Assembly: GCF_905171775.1 (NCBI RefSeq)
Contig: NC_053490.1
Location: 86,291,786 to 86,355,785, forward strand
Length of the DNA: 64,000 bases
Source: Rana temporaria
Lineage: Eukaryota > Chordata > Amphibia > Anura > Ranidae
Direction: 5' to 3'
Every line of letters begins with the position of its first letter. Position 1 is the stretch's first letter. The position numbers were made by a program, and so were the translations under genes. The notes beneath the pieces are model-generated. The model was not told the origin of the DNA and did no database searches. It saw nothing but the letters and a program-made list of their open reading frames with translations. Positions 32,813-43,775 of this stretch are shown here, one piece after another.

Positions 32813-33477
32813 TACCGTGTATATACTCGAGTATAAGCCAAGTTTTTCAGCCCTTTTTTAATGGCTGAAAATACCCCTCTCGTCTTATACTCCAGTCAAT
32901 GTACCTTGGGCGTTCATTTTTTAAAACTCGCGGCTTCCTCCTGGACCCGTCCCGTTCTGTGACAGGGCATTTGACACTGTGTTCAGTGTCACGGACGTTC
33001 TTTCATCCTTGGACTCAGTTTCCCAGCAGACACTGGGGCTGATTTACCAAGGAGTAAAAGCCTTTATGACATGTACTAAAGAAATACGCTGGCAGAGCAG
33101 CGTATTTCTTTATTTACTATAATGCCTAGTGCGCCCAGGAGAGGGCGCATGGTGCGCCTCTATAGGCTGGCGCACGGCATTTAGAAATGTAATTAGAAGG
33201 GGTTTGGGTGGGAGTTTATTAGGGGGGGATGTGGGGAAGTGTAGTGACATGTGTTTGTTTAAGTTTCCCGGGTCGAATTGAAAGTGAAAGTGATTTTTGT
33301 GAAAACGAGCGCCGTACACCGCAAGTACGAATAAACCTCCGGGAGGTTTATTTGTGTACTGTGCATGCGTGCGCGGCAATTTTCAGAGTTTCACGCATGC
33401 CATCTCACTACGCCGGCAAAATCTTGGTAAATTCCAAGCGGCGTAGCTGCATTTGCGCGACTTGAGGCGGCACACGT

Positions 33478-33780
33478 GAAAGCCCAAACTTGGGCCCCGG
33501 CAGAAAACCACTAAGCCCTGGGCCCCGGCAGAAGGCAGCAGAGAAGCCTGGGGGTGGCCCACCCCCGGCAGAAATCAACAAAGCCTGGATCCCCCCCCTG
33601 AATCAAAAAAAGCTTAAAGGGGGTGGGGGGCCCGGCGGAAGATAGCGGAGAACCCGGGGGGGGTGGCCCACCCCCCGACAGAAAACGGCAAAGCCCGGGG
33701 CCCCCTCCCTCGAATGTAAAAGAGCTTTAAAGGGGGTGGGGGGCCCCAGCAGAAGACCCCCCCAGCTGACTAATAAATTA
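33478..33780. repeat. GC-rich imperfect tandem repeat
   Basis: Units of roughly 60 to 120 bp built from ggccc-cggcagaaaacc and ggggggtggcccaccccc, interspersed with aaaagcttaaagggggtggg. At least three repeats with changing lengths. Confidence 0.75.
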
Positions 33781-33869
33781 TTTAAAAAATCTGTGTGGTG
33801 TGTTTTTTAACATTACATTTTTCCCCCAGGTAAATGGGTAGGGGTACGATGTACCCCATACTCATTCAC

Positions 33870-34330
33870 ATAGGGTGGGGGGCTGGAATCTGGGGGCCAC
33901 CTTATTAAAGGGGGCTCCCAGATTCTGATAAGCCCCCCGCCTGCATACCCCGACAACCAACGGCCAGGGTTGTCGGGAAGAGGCCCTTGTCCCTATCGAC
34001 ATGGGGACAAGAGTCTTTTGGGGTGGGGGGCGCAGTGCCCCCCTGCCCCAAAGCACACACTCCCCCATGTTGAGGGCATGTGGTCTGGTACGGCTCAGGA
34101 GGGGGGCGCTCGCTCGTCCCCACCCCCATTCCTGTCCGGCCAGACTGCGTGCTTGGATAAGGGTTTGGTCTGGATCTTGGGGGAACCCGGCGCTTTTTTT
34201 TCAGCGTAGATTTTCCCCCTTATGTTCCAGACCAAGCATAAGGGCCTAATGTGCCCCCAGAGGGGAACCCATGCCGTTTTTTTTTTAAATTTGGTGTGGA
34301 GTTCCCCTTCATGGTCAGCGTCCCCCGCTC
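33870..34330. repeat. G-rich foldback repeat, copy 1
   Basis: Contains ccttattaaagggggctccc, gataagccccccgcctgcat, aggcccttgtccctatcgac, catgttgagggcatgtggtc and ataagggtttggtctggatc. The same blocks in the same order recur at 39093-39420, so these are two copies of one dispersed repeat. Non-coding despite frames of 70-140 codons. Confidence 0.75.
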
Positions 34331-34339
34331 GCCCCTGGT

Positions 34340-35181
34340 CCTGACGCGGGTGCCCGGCGGGTGCGATTATTGAGGTGCACCCTCGATCGCTCATCACAGA
34401 GTGAGAACCAGGAGTTGTGTGTGTAAACACACAGCTCCCGGTCCTGTCAGGGGGTGAAAAGCCTGATCGTCTGTTCATACAATGTATGAACAGCGATCTG
34501 TCAATTCCCCTAGTCAGTCCCACCCCCCTTCAATTAGAACACACCCAGGGAACATAATTAACCCCTCCCTCGCCCCTAGTGTTTACCCCTTTCCTGCCAG
34601 TGGCATTTTTATAGTAAGCAATGCATTTTATTAGCATTGGTCGCTATAAAAATGCCAATGGTCCCAAAAATGTTTGTGTCCGATGTGTCCGCCATAATGT
34701 CGCAGTACCGATAAAAATCACTGATCGCCGCCATTACTAGTAAAAAAAAAATATTAATAAAAATGCCATAAAACTAACCCCTATTTTGTAAACGCTATAA
34801 CTTTTGCGCAAACCAATTAATAAACTCTTATTGCGATTTTTTTGAACCAAAAATATGTAGAAGAATAAGTATCGGCCTAAACTGAGAAAAAAAAAAGATT
34901 TTTTTAATATCTTTTTGGGGATATTTATTATAGCAAAAAGTAAAAAATATTCATTTTTTTTTAAAAAGTCGCTCTATTTTTGTTTTTAGCGCAAAAAATA
35001 AAAACCGCAGAGATGATCAAATACCACCAAAAGGAAACTCTATTTGTGGGAAAAAAAGAACGCCAATTTTGTTTGGGAGCCACTTCGCATGACGGCGCAA
35101 TTGTCAGTTAAAACGACGCAGTGCCGAATCGCAAAAACTGGCCCGGTCATTGACCAGCAATATGGTCTGGGCTCAAGTGGT
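34340..35181. mobile_element. Family A element, 5'-truncated copy
   Basis: Matches 13560-14277 with blocks gtgtgtaaacacacagctcc, ccccttcaattagaacacac, cgctataacttttgcgcaaa and gcgcaaaaaataaaaaccgc, and ends agtggttaa at 35181. The TTAACCACTTCC left end and CpG-rich beginning are missing, replaced by the G-rich repeat. Confidence 0.8.
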
Positions 35182-35545
35182 TAAAAAATAACAAAACAGT
35201 AAAGTTAGTAAATTTTTTGGTGATAATGTGAAAGATGATGTTACACAGAGTAAATAGATACCTAACTTGTCGCGCTTTAATATTGCACACACTCATGGAA
35301 AAACTTCAGGACTTTAAAATCTCCATAGGCAACGCTTCTTTTTTTTTACAGGTTACCAGTTTAGAGTTACAGAGGAGGTCTAGTGCTAGAAGTATTGCTC
35401 TCGCTCTAACGCACGCGTCAATACCTCACATGTGTGGTTTGAACAACGTTTACATATGTGGACGGGACTTACATGCGTGTTTGCTTCTGAGTGCGAGCTA
35501 CTAGGGACAGGGGCGTTTTAATTATTATTAGTTTTTTTTTACGTA
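35182..35545 (-). repeat. Family B repeat, copy 2, inverted
   Basis: Reverse-complement match to 37765-38130: aacaaaacagtaaagttag, agtaaatagatacctaactt, aggaggtctagtgctaga and gagctactagggacaggggc. It sits against the end of a family A copy. Confidence 0.8.
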
Positions 35546-35945
35546 ATAATTCAATAAGACCTCACATCTGTTCTTCAGGCTGGAAAGCATGCGATCGGAA
35601 AAAAAACCCAGAGATCTCATGCTTTCAGCCGCGATTGCAGCTTTGTTTATGTTTCTGCCTCTGCATTTCTGGTGAACTGAGCATGCCCAGGGACTTAGAA
35701 TTTTTGATGTTGCTTTTTGTGTGTGAACATCACTTGGATAACTCTGAGCATGCTCATAGAGCGTATTTTTTGGGTTAGTAATTTAAGGACATCCTTAACA
35801 GGTGTAACCACTTACAAGTTCACCCAAAGTAGAGACTGAACTTTGTCCATGTGTTTTCAATTGCGTTAATAGCACACACAAGCCTATGTTATATAAAGCG
35901 TGTCTAGCTCAGTGGTTAGCTGCCCTGAGAAGAGGGCAGTGTGTG

Positions 35946-35948
35946 TGG

Positions 35949-36016
<68 letters not shown>

Positions 36017-36069
36017 CAAGAAGGCAAGAAGGCAAGAAGGCAAGAAGGCAAGAAGGCAAGAAGGCAAGA
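35946..36069. repeat. Compound microsatellite (GGCA)n then (AAGAAGGC)n
   Basis: About 18 GGCA units to 36017, then six or seven 8-bp aagaaggc units. The second motif looks like a mutated dimer of the first that later expanded. The Lys/Gln/Ala/Gly-rich frames here are artefacts. Confidence 0.95.
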
Positions 36070-37032
36070 ATGAATGTCCTTGCTAAACAGATATGTTTTT
36101 GATCAAGGTTTTCTTTGGCAATGTATGTTTTTTTAACGGTGTTCACTTTGATGTCTTTGTGCTGCATTATTTTGCTAAATATTTCTCAAGATGTTGTGAC
36201 TAATGTTTCAATCCTGTGTCTGTGGGTCTATCATGTTATTTCCAAAGCATAAGCCATATGCTGTTTACTGTCTCAAATGAACCTATGTTTATTTTTATTT
36301 TTTATATTTATTTTTGTTTGTTTTTTTATTTTTATTTTTTTGCTTTCCTTGTTTTGTTGACCAATAAAATTGCTTTCAAATGTTGAAGTTTGTTTGTTGT
36401 TACTTTTTCATGCTACAGATTTTGACAGCTGCAGCTGAAATAGGTTTGGCCTAACCAATCAGTTGTGATTTGTCTGGAAGCTCCTTTCCTGGTGTGTATG
36501 CATGAAATGTTTGCTGCCATGTTTAAATCACCAGGAAAGGAAAACTACAGCGCGGTAAGTATTGTTTCCTTTTTACTGCAGTGGGCCTCAGCCTCAGTCC
36601 TCAAGTACCCCCGACAGGACATGTTTTGTGGATTTATATTATCAAGAATTGCTGTCCAGACTGTCTTTTAAAGCACATGTGCAAGATGAAGAAAAACCTG
36701 CAAACATGGCCTGTTGGGGGGGGGGGGGCACACAGCAAAATGCTAGAGTGGAATTTACATAATGGGAAACTATTTAGATTGATCTGTGTGTCCCCAAGAA
36801 AAGATATTAGTGAGGTTTTACCCTCACTTCCTGTTTGGCTATGTGACAGGAAGTGAATGAATTTGAAGTAGAAAGTGACAACATTTGTGAGGTGTCTTCA
36901 CCCTATCAGGGGTGCAGACATCCCCAAAAAATGAGCAGATACTTATTGGCAAATTAAGAAAACATTTTATTTAACATTGGGTGGTGTTTGTGGGGGTCCC
37001 TAACACACATTCATACATATTAGCAATGCTGT
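36070..37032. other. Unassigned sequence
   Basis: Includes a T/A-rich low-complexity stretch (36290-36350), a polyadenylation-like ccaataaaattgc (36360) and a G run at 36714-36728. No coding domain. The words acttcctgtttggctatgtg and cacaggaagtgaatg near 36825-36860 form a small inverted pair. Confidence 0.45.
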
Positions 37033-37290
37033 ATCCTGGCCTATTGGCATGGTTATATTTTCTTAGTCCTCAATAAAATTATCAGAAATTTGTGCTTAAA
37101 CTAAAACTATAATCAACACTTTTTTTTCTTTCATTTTGGATAGAGTGGGGGAGGGAGGGTTATAGCCCCTGTCAGTTTATTTTGTACCATCCCTGTCCAA
37201 TTGGGAAGATTTGCCTTCACTTCCTGCCCCATAGTCAAACAGGAAGTGAGAGAAAAACTATGCAAATTAAGGGAATCCATTGCCCCTGTA
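37033..37290. repeat. Dispersed repeat shared with 1845-2090
   Basis: About 250 bp aligned with 1845-2090: ggcatggttatat-ttcttag, aattatcagaaatttgtgct, tcattttggatagag, accatccctgtccaattg and ctatgcaaattaagggaatc. Similar order and orientation. Identity of the family unknown. Confidence 0.8.
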
Positions 37291-37764
37291 TTGTCACATT
37301 CTGCTGCCTATTGTAGAATGCTGCGGAAGTCACATGGCGGACAACTGCGCATGCGCAATGCGTTCCAACCGCAAGTTCGATGCGTTCCACAGGATTTACA
37401 ACACTACCTTTCAGTGAACCCATCACAATTTGTCACGGAAGTGACGTATTACCATAGACGGAGCGGGGGGAGAGAGAGAGACACACATTCAGAGCGAGAG
37501 AGATATAGAGATATAGAGATACTGAGATACATTCACTAAGGGCTGGATACCCTTTCCTTTCACCGCCCTCTCTTCTCTTTTCTCTCTCTTCTTCACCACG
37601 GATTGATTCAAAGTTACATCTCACCAGCGGCGCTTAGACGCTCACTTCACAGTGGGCATTTGGCGCCTAATTAAGCTCAAAAATCAATCAATCAATCAAT
37701 CAATAAAAGTGATCCAAAAAAAAATATTACGTAAAAAAAAAAAAAGAACAAACAAACCAAAAAA
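37291..37764. other. Simple-sequence-rich interval
   Basis: Contains GA/CA and atatagag micro-repeats (37470-37535), a CT-rich block (37555-37600), (aatc)n at 37683-37702 and A runs at 37717-37745. Confidence 0.7.
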
Positions 37765-38340
37765 AATTAAAACGCCCCTGTCCCTAGTAGCTCACACTCA
37801 GAAGCGAACGCGCATGTAAGTCCCGCCCACATATGTAAGCACTGTTCAAACCACACATGTGAGGTATTGGCGCGTGCGTTAGAGCGAGAGCAATAATTTT
37901 AGCACTAGACCTCCACTGTAACTCTGAACTGGTAACCTAAAAAAATAATTCAAGCGTCGCCTATGGAGATTTTTAAGTCTCGAAGTTTGGCGCCATTCCA
38001 TGAGTGTGTGCAATATTAAAGCGTGACAAGTTAGGTATCTATTTACTCGGTGTAACATCATCTTTCACATTATCCCTAAAAATTGGGCTAACTTTACTGC
38101 TTTGTTATTTTTTAATTCATGAAACCTTTTTTTTTTGGCAAAAAAAAGGCGTTTGAAAAATTATTGCGCAAATACCGTTGGAAATAAAAAAAATATTATG
38201 ACCGCCACTTTATTCCCTAGGGTGTCTGCTAAAAAAATATATATAATGTTTGGGGGTCCTGAGTAATTTTCCAGGATCAAAATATAATTTTTACATGAAG
38301 GAGAGAAGTGCCAGAATAGGCGCGATATGGAAGTGGTTAA
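37765..38340 (+). repeat. Family B repeat, copy 3
   Basis: Starts aaaacgcccctgtccctagt and runs through all family B blocks to gatatggaagtggttaa. With copy 2 (35182-35545, inverted) it makes a large inverted pair around 2.2 kb of unrelated sequence. Confidence 0.8.
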
Positions 38341-38819
38341 AGTGAAACAATAGAAGTGAAATATTCCTTTACATTTCATACAGGGGGAGGGGGGTATAAC
38401 ATGCCTGTGAAGTAGTGCATGCTTCCCGTGCTTAGAACTGTTCCTGTACAATATGTCATTTCTGAAGTGAAGTAATCATGGCTATAGAGAATACAGTCAT
38501 TGCTCATTAAAAATAAAAAAATAAAAACGTGGGGGTCCCCCCAAATTCAATTACCAGGCCCTTCAGGTCTGGTATAGATATTAAGGAGAACCCCGCCGTA
38601 AAAAAAAAAATTACGTGGGGCTCCCCCCAAATATCCATACCAGGCCCTTCAGGTCTGGTATTCAGGTCTGGATTGAAGTTCCCGCCGTGTGACGCTCATG
38701 TGACCCCGCCCCCTCTGACGCACATGTCCCACATGGGGACTTTCTTATGACTTTACCCGTGGCGTCAGAGGGGGGCGGGGTCACAGGAGCGTCACACGGC
38801 GGGGACTTCAATTTCAAGC

Positions 38820-39020
38820 GCAGCGTCCGAGGAAGAAGAAGCAAGATGCGGATGAGAAGGCCAACGGAAGGAGAAGAAGATGGAAGAAGATGCCAGTCAA
38901 GATGCGGACGAAAAGACCCAAGAAAGAAGCAGAGGAAGAAGAAGATGGAGGAAGAAACCCGAATGAAAGCAGAAAAGAAGAAGATGGAAGAAGAAGAAGA
39001 AGCGTGGAAAGAAGATATTA
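38820..39020. repeat. Purine-rich imperfect repeat
   Basis: Imperfect repeats of gaagaagatggaagaag with almost no pyrimidines except T and scattered C. The apparent Lys/Glu-rich and Arg-rich frames are compositional. Confidence 0.8.
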
Positions 39021-39092
39021 ATAAAGATATTAATAAAGGAATTGTCAAAAACCGGCTATTGTCATTTTTTACATTTTTGACATTTCACACGG

Positions 39093-39420
39093 GGGGGGCG
39101 GTATCTGGGGGTCCCCTTTGATAAAGGGATCTTCCAGATTTCGATAAGCCCCCTGCCCGCAGACCCCCACAACCACCGGGCAAGGGTTGTGGGGATGAGG
39201 CCCTTGTCCCCATCAACATGGGGACATCCTCCCCATGTTGAGGGCATGTGGCCTGGTACGGTTCAGGAGAGGGGGGGTACTCTGCCCCCCCCCCCTCTTT
39301 TCTGTGGCCGGCCAGGTTAATGTGCTCGGATAAGGGTCTGGTGTGGATTTTTGGGGGAACTTAATATCCATACCAGACCTGAAGGGCCTGGTAATTGAAT
39401 TTGGGGGGACCCCACGCTTT
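39093..39420. repeat. G-rich foldback repeat, copy 2
   Basis: Same block order as 33870-34330 (gataagccccctgcccgcag, aggcccttgtccccatcaac, catgttgagggcatgtggcc, ataagggtctggtgtggat), then an extra arm ending ggggggaccccacgcttt that is the inverse of 38529-38600. Confidence 0.75.
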
Positions 39421-40364
39421 AAAAAAAAAAAAATTATGAATAATCCTCTCAGAATTGCCGGGAGCCGACAGTTCATTATTGCCGCGAGTGATTTTTAAAT
39501 GACTTTTTTTCCCTTCAGAATGTCATTTTGAGCAGAGACAGTTCTAAGTACGGGAAACATGCGCTTTTTCACATGCTTACTTTACACACCCCCAGGTATG
39601 AAATTTAAAGGAATATTTCACTTTTATTGTTGCACTTTAAGCATTATTAAAATCACTGCTCTCGAAAAAACGGCCTTTAAAAAAAAAAAAAAAAAAAAAA
39701 AAGCATTGATACATGTCCCCTGGGGCAGGACTCAGGTCCCCAAACACATTTTAGGACAAAAACTAGCATTTTAACCTTTAAAATTAACACTTTTGATATT
39801 TCCCATAGACTTCTAAAGGGAGTTCGGCGGCGGCTTTACATATTAATTGCATTGCGCCTGCTGCTACGCCGGTTCATGCGCCTAATTAAGGATTCATCCG
39901 GCACACTAATTAAGCCATGAACCAGCGCAGCGCACTGTTAATAGTAAATCAGCCCCACTGTGTTCAGTGTTCCGCAGGGCTGGACTGGGACAAAAATTTG
40001 GCCCTGGACTTCATCCAGACCGGCCCACTTTAATTTAATAAAATGCTGCCCCCACCCCCCCCGAAAAATCATGCCCACCAAAAGGCCCCTACATCCATTA
40101 TTGTATATCATGAGAGGGTGAGAAAGAGAGGGGGGTGAGTGTAAGAAAATAGAGTGAGTGTAAAAGAGAGGGGGTGAGTGTAGGACCCCTTTTTACACTG
40201 TGGCGTTTTTTAGGCGCTTTTGGGCTAAAAATAGCGCCTGCAAAGCAACTGAAAAACGCTTCCACTACAGTCCCAGTGTGAAAGCCTGAGTACGGAACGG
40301 GACGGGACCAAGAGAAAGCAGCAAGTTTTAAAAAATGGACGCAGCCTGGTAAGAATTTCAGGTA

Positions 40365-40690
40365 TGCTGCAATGTGCACAGTGAGGTTGTAATGGACACA
40401 GTGAGGTAATTGGCACAGTGAGGTTGTAATGGGAACCGTGAGGATGGGCACAGTGAGGTTGCAATGGGCACAGTGAGGTTGCAATGGGCATAGTGAGGTA
40501 ATGGGCACAGTAAGGTAATGGGCACAGTGAGATTACAATGGGCACAGTAAGGTTGTAATGGGCACAGTGAGGTTACAATGGGCACAGTAAGTTTGTAATG
40601 GGCACAGTGAGGATGGGCACAGTGAGGATGCAATGGGCACAGTGAGGTTGGGCACAGTGAGGCGTGCAAATGGGCACAGTGAGGCATACA
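40365..40690. repeat. Minisatellite of about 20-bp units
   Basis: About 18 units of gggcacagtgaggttgcaat with variants lacking the final part (gggcacagtgaggat). Inside the right flank of the 8.0-kb composite element. Confidence 0.92.
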
Positions 40691-41403
40691 AATGGGAATT
40701 GTTAACCCTCTTTTCCGCTTACAGTAGCTGCTGCATTCTCACTCTCACCCTATTAATACTCGAGTTAATACGTTTTCCCATTTTTTTGTGGTAAAATTAG
40801 GTGCCTCGGCTTATACTTGGGTCGGCTTATACTCGAGTATATACGGTATTTAGCAGTTTATATTTACTAAAATAATTGCATTTCCATGTTCTGTACATTG
40901 AGAAAGATCGGATATAGTGAATGCAGGGTCCTGGGTTTAGTAACACTTTAATTTTTGATTAAATATCATTTCAGGATCAAGTCGACTTTGTCCCAGGCCA
41001 TGAGGCAAGGGACAATATGACCAAGATGATCCATCTTATCTCCTACATTTAGCAGCATAATCTGAAAGCATGTTTTTCATCTTTCAATGCCGAAAAGATG
41101 GTGGATAGGGTTAATTGGCAATTCCTGTGCCTTTCTTTAGAGCAATAAGGGTTGGGTGCCCCTTTTTTCGCTAAGATTATGTCCCTCTACTCTCAGCCTT
41201 CCGCTCCTGTTCTGGTGAATAGTACTTCCTCAGAGTCATTTGATATGTCTAATGGCACATGTCCGGGGTGTCCGCTTACTCTTCTTCTATTTGTTAACAT
41301 TACAGAACACCTTACGTGTGCCATTGGTCAGAACAACTCCATCCATGGCATCCAGACACCTTCCTCCCATCATAAAGTATCTCTTAACACGGATGATCTC
41401 TTG

Positions 41404-42157
41404 GGCCCAGATTCACGTCCAGCGGCGTATCTCTGCGGTGGCCTAACGTATCCGATTTACGTTACGCCGCCGCAACTTAGACGGACAAGTGCTGTATTCT
41501 CAAAGCACTTGCTCCGTAAGTTGCGGCGGCGTAGCGTAAATCGGCCGGCGTAAGCCCCTCTAATTCAAATTTGGATCAGGGGGGCGTGTTTTTTGTAAAT
41601 GTACTGTGACCCGACGTGATCAACGTTTTTGCAGAACGGCGCATGCGCCGGCCGTGGAGTTTCCCAGTGTGCATTGCTCCAAAGTACGCCGCAAGGACGT
41701 CATTGGTTTCGACGTGAACGTAAATGACGTCCAGCCCCATTCACGAACGACTTACGCAAACAACATAACTTTTTCGAATTTCGACGCGGGAACGACGGCC
41801 ATACTTAACATTGGTACACCACACTTATGCCTCATATAGCAGGGGCAACTATACGCCGAGAAAAGCCTAACGTAAACGTCGTAACTTTACTGCGTCGGCC
41901 GCGCGTACGTTCGGGAATTCGCGTATCTAGCTAATTTGCATATGCAACGTGGAATTCGACGGAAGCGCCACCTAGCGGTAAAAAAAAAAAATGCAGTTAA
42001 GATCCGACGGCGTAAGAGACTTACGCCTGTCAGATCTAATGGATATCTATGCGTAACTGATTCTAAGAATCAGGTGCATAGATACGACGGGTCGGATTCG
42101 GACTTACGACGGCGTGCATGGCGCTACGCCATCGTAAGTCCTCTGAGAATCCGGGCC
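41404..42157. mobile_element. GGG-family MITE, copy 5, TTG duplication
   Basis: Starts GGCCCAGATTCACG and ends GAGAATCCGGGCC, flanked by TTG (41401-41403, 42158-42160). It splits the LINE reverse transcriptase right after its DDLL block, and the LINE coding resemblance resumes beyond it, which confirms the insertion. Confidence 0.88.
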
Positions 42158-42311
42158 TTGGTCTATGTCCAACATTCCCATACATCCCTTCCTTCACTTT
42201 TTCATGAATTACAGAGATTCTGGTCTTTTGGTAACTTTAAACGTTATATTTCCAAAACAGAAGCCCTTAACGTGTCTTTGCCAGCAACTACGATGTTCTT
42301 ACTCTGCGCTA

Positions 42312-42690
42312 ACCAGTGGCGGGTGGTGTGCCATTGGTTAGGGGGGCGGCAGACAGACCTGACCACAGGCACCCCCCCTCGCTCCAACCAGCCAGCCCAC
42401 CATCCCACACTAATGTCGCTCGAGCCTGCCACCACACATCATACCCACCCACCCGGTCGCCTATTTGCTTGTTCGCCCTCTGGGCTGCCAGGCCCCCCAT
42501 CAGCCCTGCACTTACCCCATGCAGGTCATGGCTGCAGTGGTGGCTTCCCCCTCCATCTCCTCCGTGTCCACGCTGTTGCTTCTCCTGCTGGCCAATCGAG
42601 TCTTTGGACTCCCAGCTAATGGGGTCTTGGGACTTCTGGCCAATGGGGTCGCAAGACCCGCTTCCTGATTGAGGGCACTTCTTATTTGGG
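42312..42690. mobile_element. Probable hAT-like insertion in the LINE
   Basis: Begins ccagtggcgggtggtg, a typical hAT CAGTGGCG start, and interrupts LINE coding resemblance between 42295 and about 42695. The gccaatggggtcgcaagacc and cgcttcctgattg words recur at 51190-51220, so it is a dispersed repeat. The right terminus and duplication were not identified. Confidence 0.55.
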
Positions 42691-43051
42691 AGTTACAACC
42701 CCCTCCAACTTGTCTGAACGTTTATGCGCTGAACTATGTTCCTGTTCTCTCTCGTATTAGGAAGGATTTGGACTCATGGGGGCGGGGGGACTTCTTTTTA
42801 CCCTGGTTTGGACGCATCAATACTCTCAAGATGGACACCCTCCCCAAATTTTTATATCTATTTTAAACTATACCTATTTTGGTCCCAAAATCTTTTTTAA
42901 TTTCCTTGAGGTCTCTATCTATTCGCTTCATCTGAAATTGTGGTCTTTCTAGGGTGAAAAACAAATTACTCACTTTACCGAAGCTCCAGGGGGGGACAGG
43001 TTTACCATATTATGAATTTTACTATGAAGCTACAATCATTGCACGCATTTC

Positions 43052-43775
43052 AGAGGACGGTGTCAGTAGAGCAGTGAACTTTGTTGGTAGGGCAGAGGAC
43101 GGTGCCAGTAGATCGGAGGATGGTGCCAGTAGGGCAGTGGACGATGCCAGTAGAGCAGTGGACTTTGTCAGTAGAACAGAGGATGGTGTCAGTAGAGCAG
43201 TGGACTTTGTCAGTAGGGCAGAGGATGGTGCCAGTAGAGCAGTGGACTTTGTCAGTAGAGCAGAGGACGGTGTCAGTAGAGCAGTGGACTTCGTCAGTAG
43301 AGCAGAGGACGGTGTCAGTAGAGCAGTGGACTTCGTCAGTAGGGCAGAGGACGTTGCCAATAGGGCAGAGGACAGTGTCAGTAGAGCAGAGGACAGTGTC
43401 AGTAGGGCAGAGGACGGTGCCAGTAGAGCAGAGGACAGTGTCAGTAGGGCAGAGGACGTTGTCAGTAGGGCAGAGGACGGTGCCAGTAGAGCAGAGGACA
43501 GTGTCAGTAGAGCAGAGGACGATGTCAGTAGAGCAGTGGACTTTGTCAGTAGGGCAGAGGACGGTGTCAGTAGAGCAGTGGACTTTGTCAGTAGAGCAGA
43601 GAATGGTGTCAGTAGAGCAGTGGACTTTGTCAGTAGGGCAGAGGACGGTGCCAGTAGAGCAGAGGACGGTGCCAGTAGAGCAGTGGACAATGTCAGTAGA
43701 GCAGTGGACTTTGTTAGGGCAGAGGACGGTGCCAGTAGTGCAGAGGACAGTGTAAGTAGGGCAGAGACTGGTGTC
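43052..43775. repeat. 21-bp minisatellite, about 34 units
   Basis: Units of gccagtagagcagaggacgg plus t, alternating with a gtcagtagagcagtggactt variant. Because 21 is a multiple of three and the unit lacks stops in several frames, long open frames of 224 to 337 codons appear on both strands with 7-residue repeats (SRAEDGV). Higher-order structure exists: two-unit and three-unit blocks recur. It sits at the broken end of the LINE remnant. Confidence 0.95.

Larger units (their letters stand above)
38342..39655. repeat. Foldback element: inverted arms 38342-38455 and 39535-39655
   Basis: The arms share tttaaaggaatatttcactt-like and gttctaagyacgggaarcat words in opposite orientation. Between them lies a second, G-rich foldback: gtggggtccccccaaattca with caggcccttcaggtctggta at 38529-38580, and the inverted forms at 39372-39420. 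Confidence 0.7.
33035..39956. mobile_element. 6.9-kb element with GGGGCTGATTTAC ends and ACT duplication
   Basis: Starts GGGGCTGATTTAC and ends GTAAATCAGCCCC, flanked by ACT (33032-33034, 39957-39959). Removing it restores gcagacactgtgttcagtgt, a word also present at 32969 in the host. The interior is a mosaic of other repeats: a GC-rich tandem block, family A and B copies, microsatellites and foldbacks. A 3-bp variable duplication with GGG...CCC ends is the same pattern as the GGG-family MITEs. No transposase recognised. Confidence 0.65.
32815..40846. mobile_element. 8.0-kb TA-flanked composite element with tatactcgagtataagcc ends
   Basis: Left end CCGTGTATATACTCGAGTAT followed by aagcc. 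Right end, inverted, CCGTATATACTCGAGTATAA followed by gccga. TA flanks both (32813-32814, 40847-40848), the Tc1/mariner pattern. The element itself is probably only the outer ~220 bp on the left and ~890 bp on the right. The rest is the 6.9-kb insertion at 33035-39956. Its internal words gacactgtgttcagtgt occur on both sides of the inner insertion, as expected if that piece was once continuous. Confidence 0.7.
40976..43050 (+). pseudogene. L1/Tx1-group LINE ORF2 fragment, twice interrupted
   Basis: Plus-strand translation in shifting frames gives DFVPGHEARDN (near 40990), FNAEKMVDRVNWQFL (41085), VNSTSSESFDMSNGTCPGCP (41215-41274), LNTDDLL (41390; family ADDLLFF), then, after an inserted MITE, SKTEALNVSLPA (42250) and, after a second insertion, LSRIRKDLDSW (42745), WFGRINTLKMDTLPKFLYLF (42807) and LPKLQGGTGLPYYEFYYEA (42975). 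The order is that of the reverse transcriptase and downstream region of the LINE at 22207 on the opposite strand, but the sequence is more diverged and carries many stops. The catalytic aspartate pair remains, but the preceding Ala is Thr. Confidence 0.82.

Noticed and set aside
35900..35930. tRNA A-box-like word (tagctcagtggttag)
   Set aside because: No B-box, no cloverleaf, and the sequence runs directly into a GGCA microsatellite. At best a decayed tRNA-derived SINE head.
38747..39121. Lys/Glu-rich 124-codon frame resembling a coiled-coil protein
   Set aside because: Arises from an imperfect purine-rich repeat. No conserved start or end and no sequence complexity.
43052..43775. Regularly spaced repeats that could suggest a CRISPR-like array
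   Set aside because: Units are contiguous, with no unique spacers, and the context is eukaryotic.
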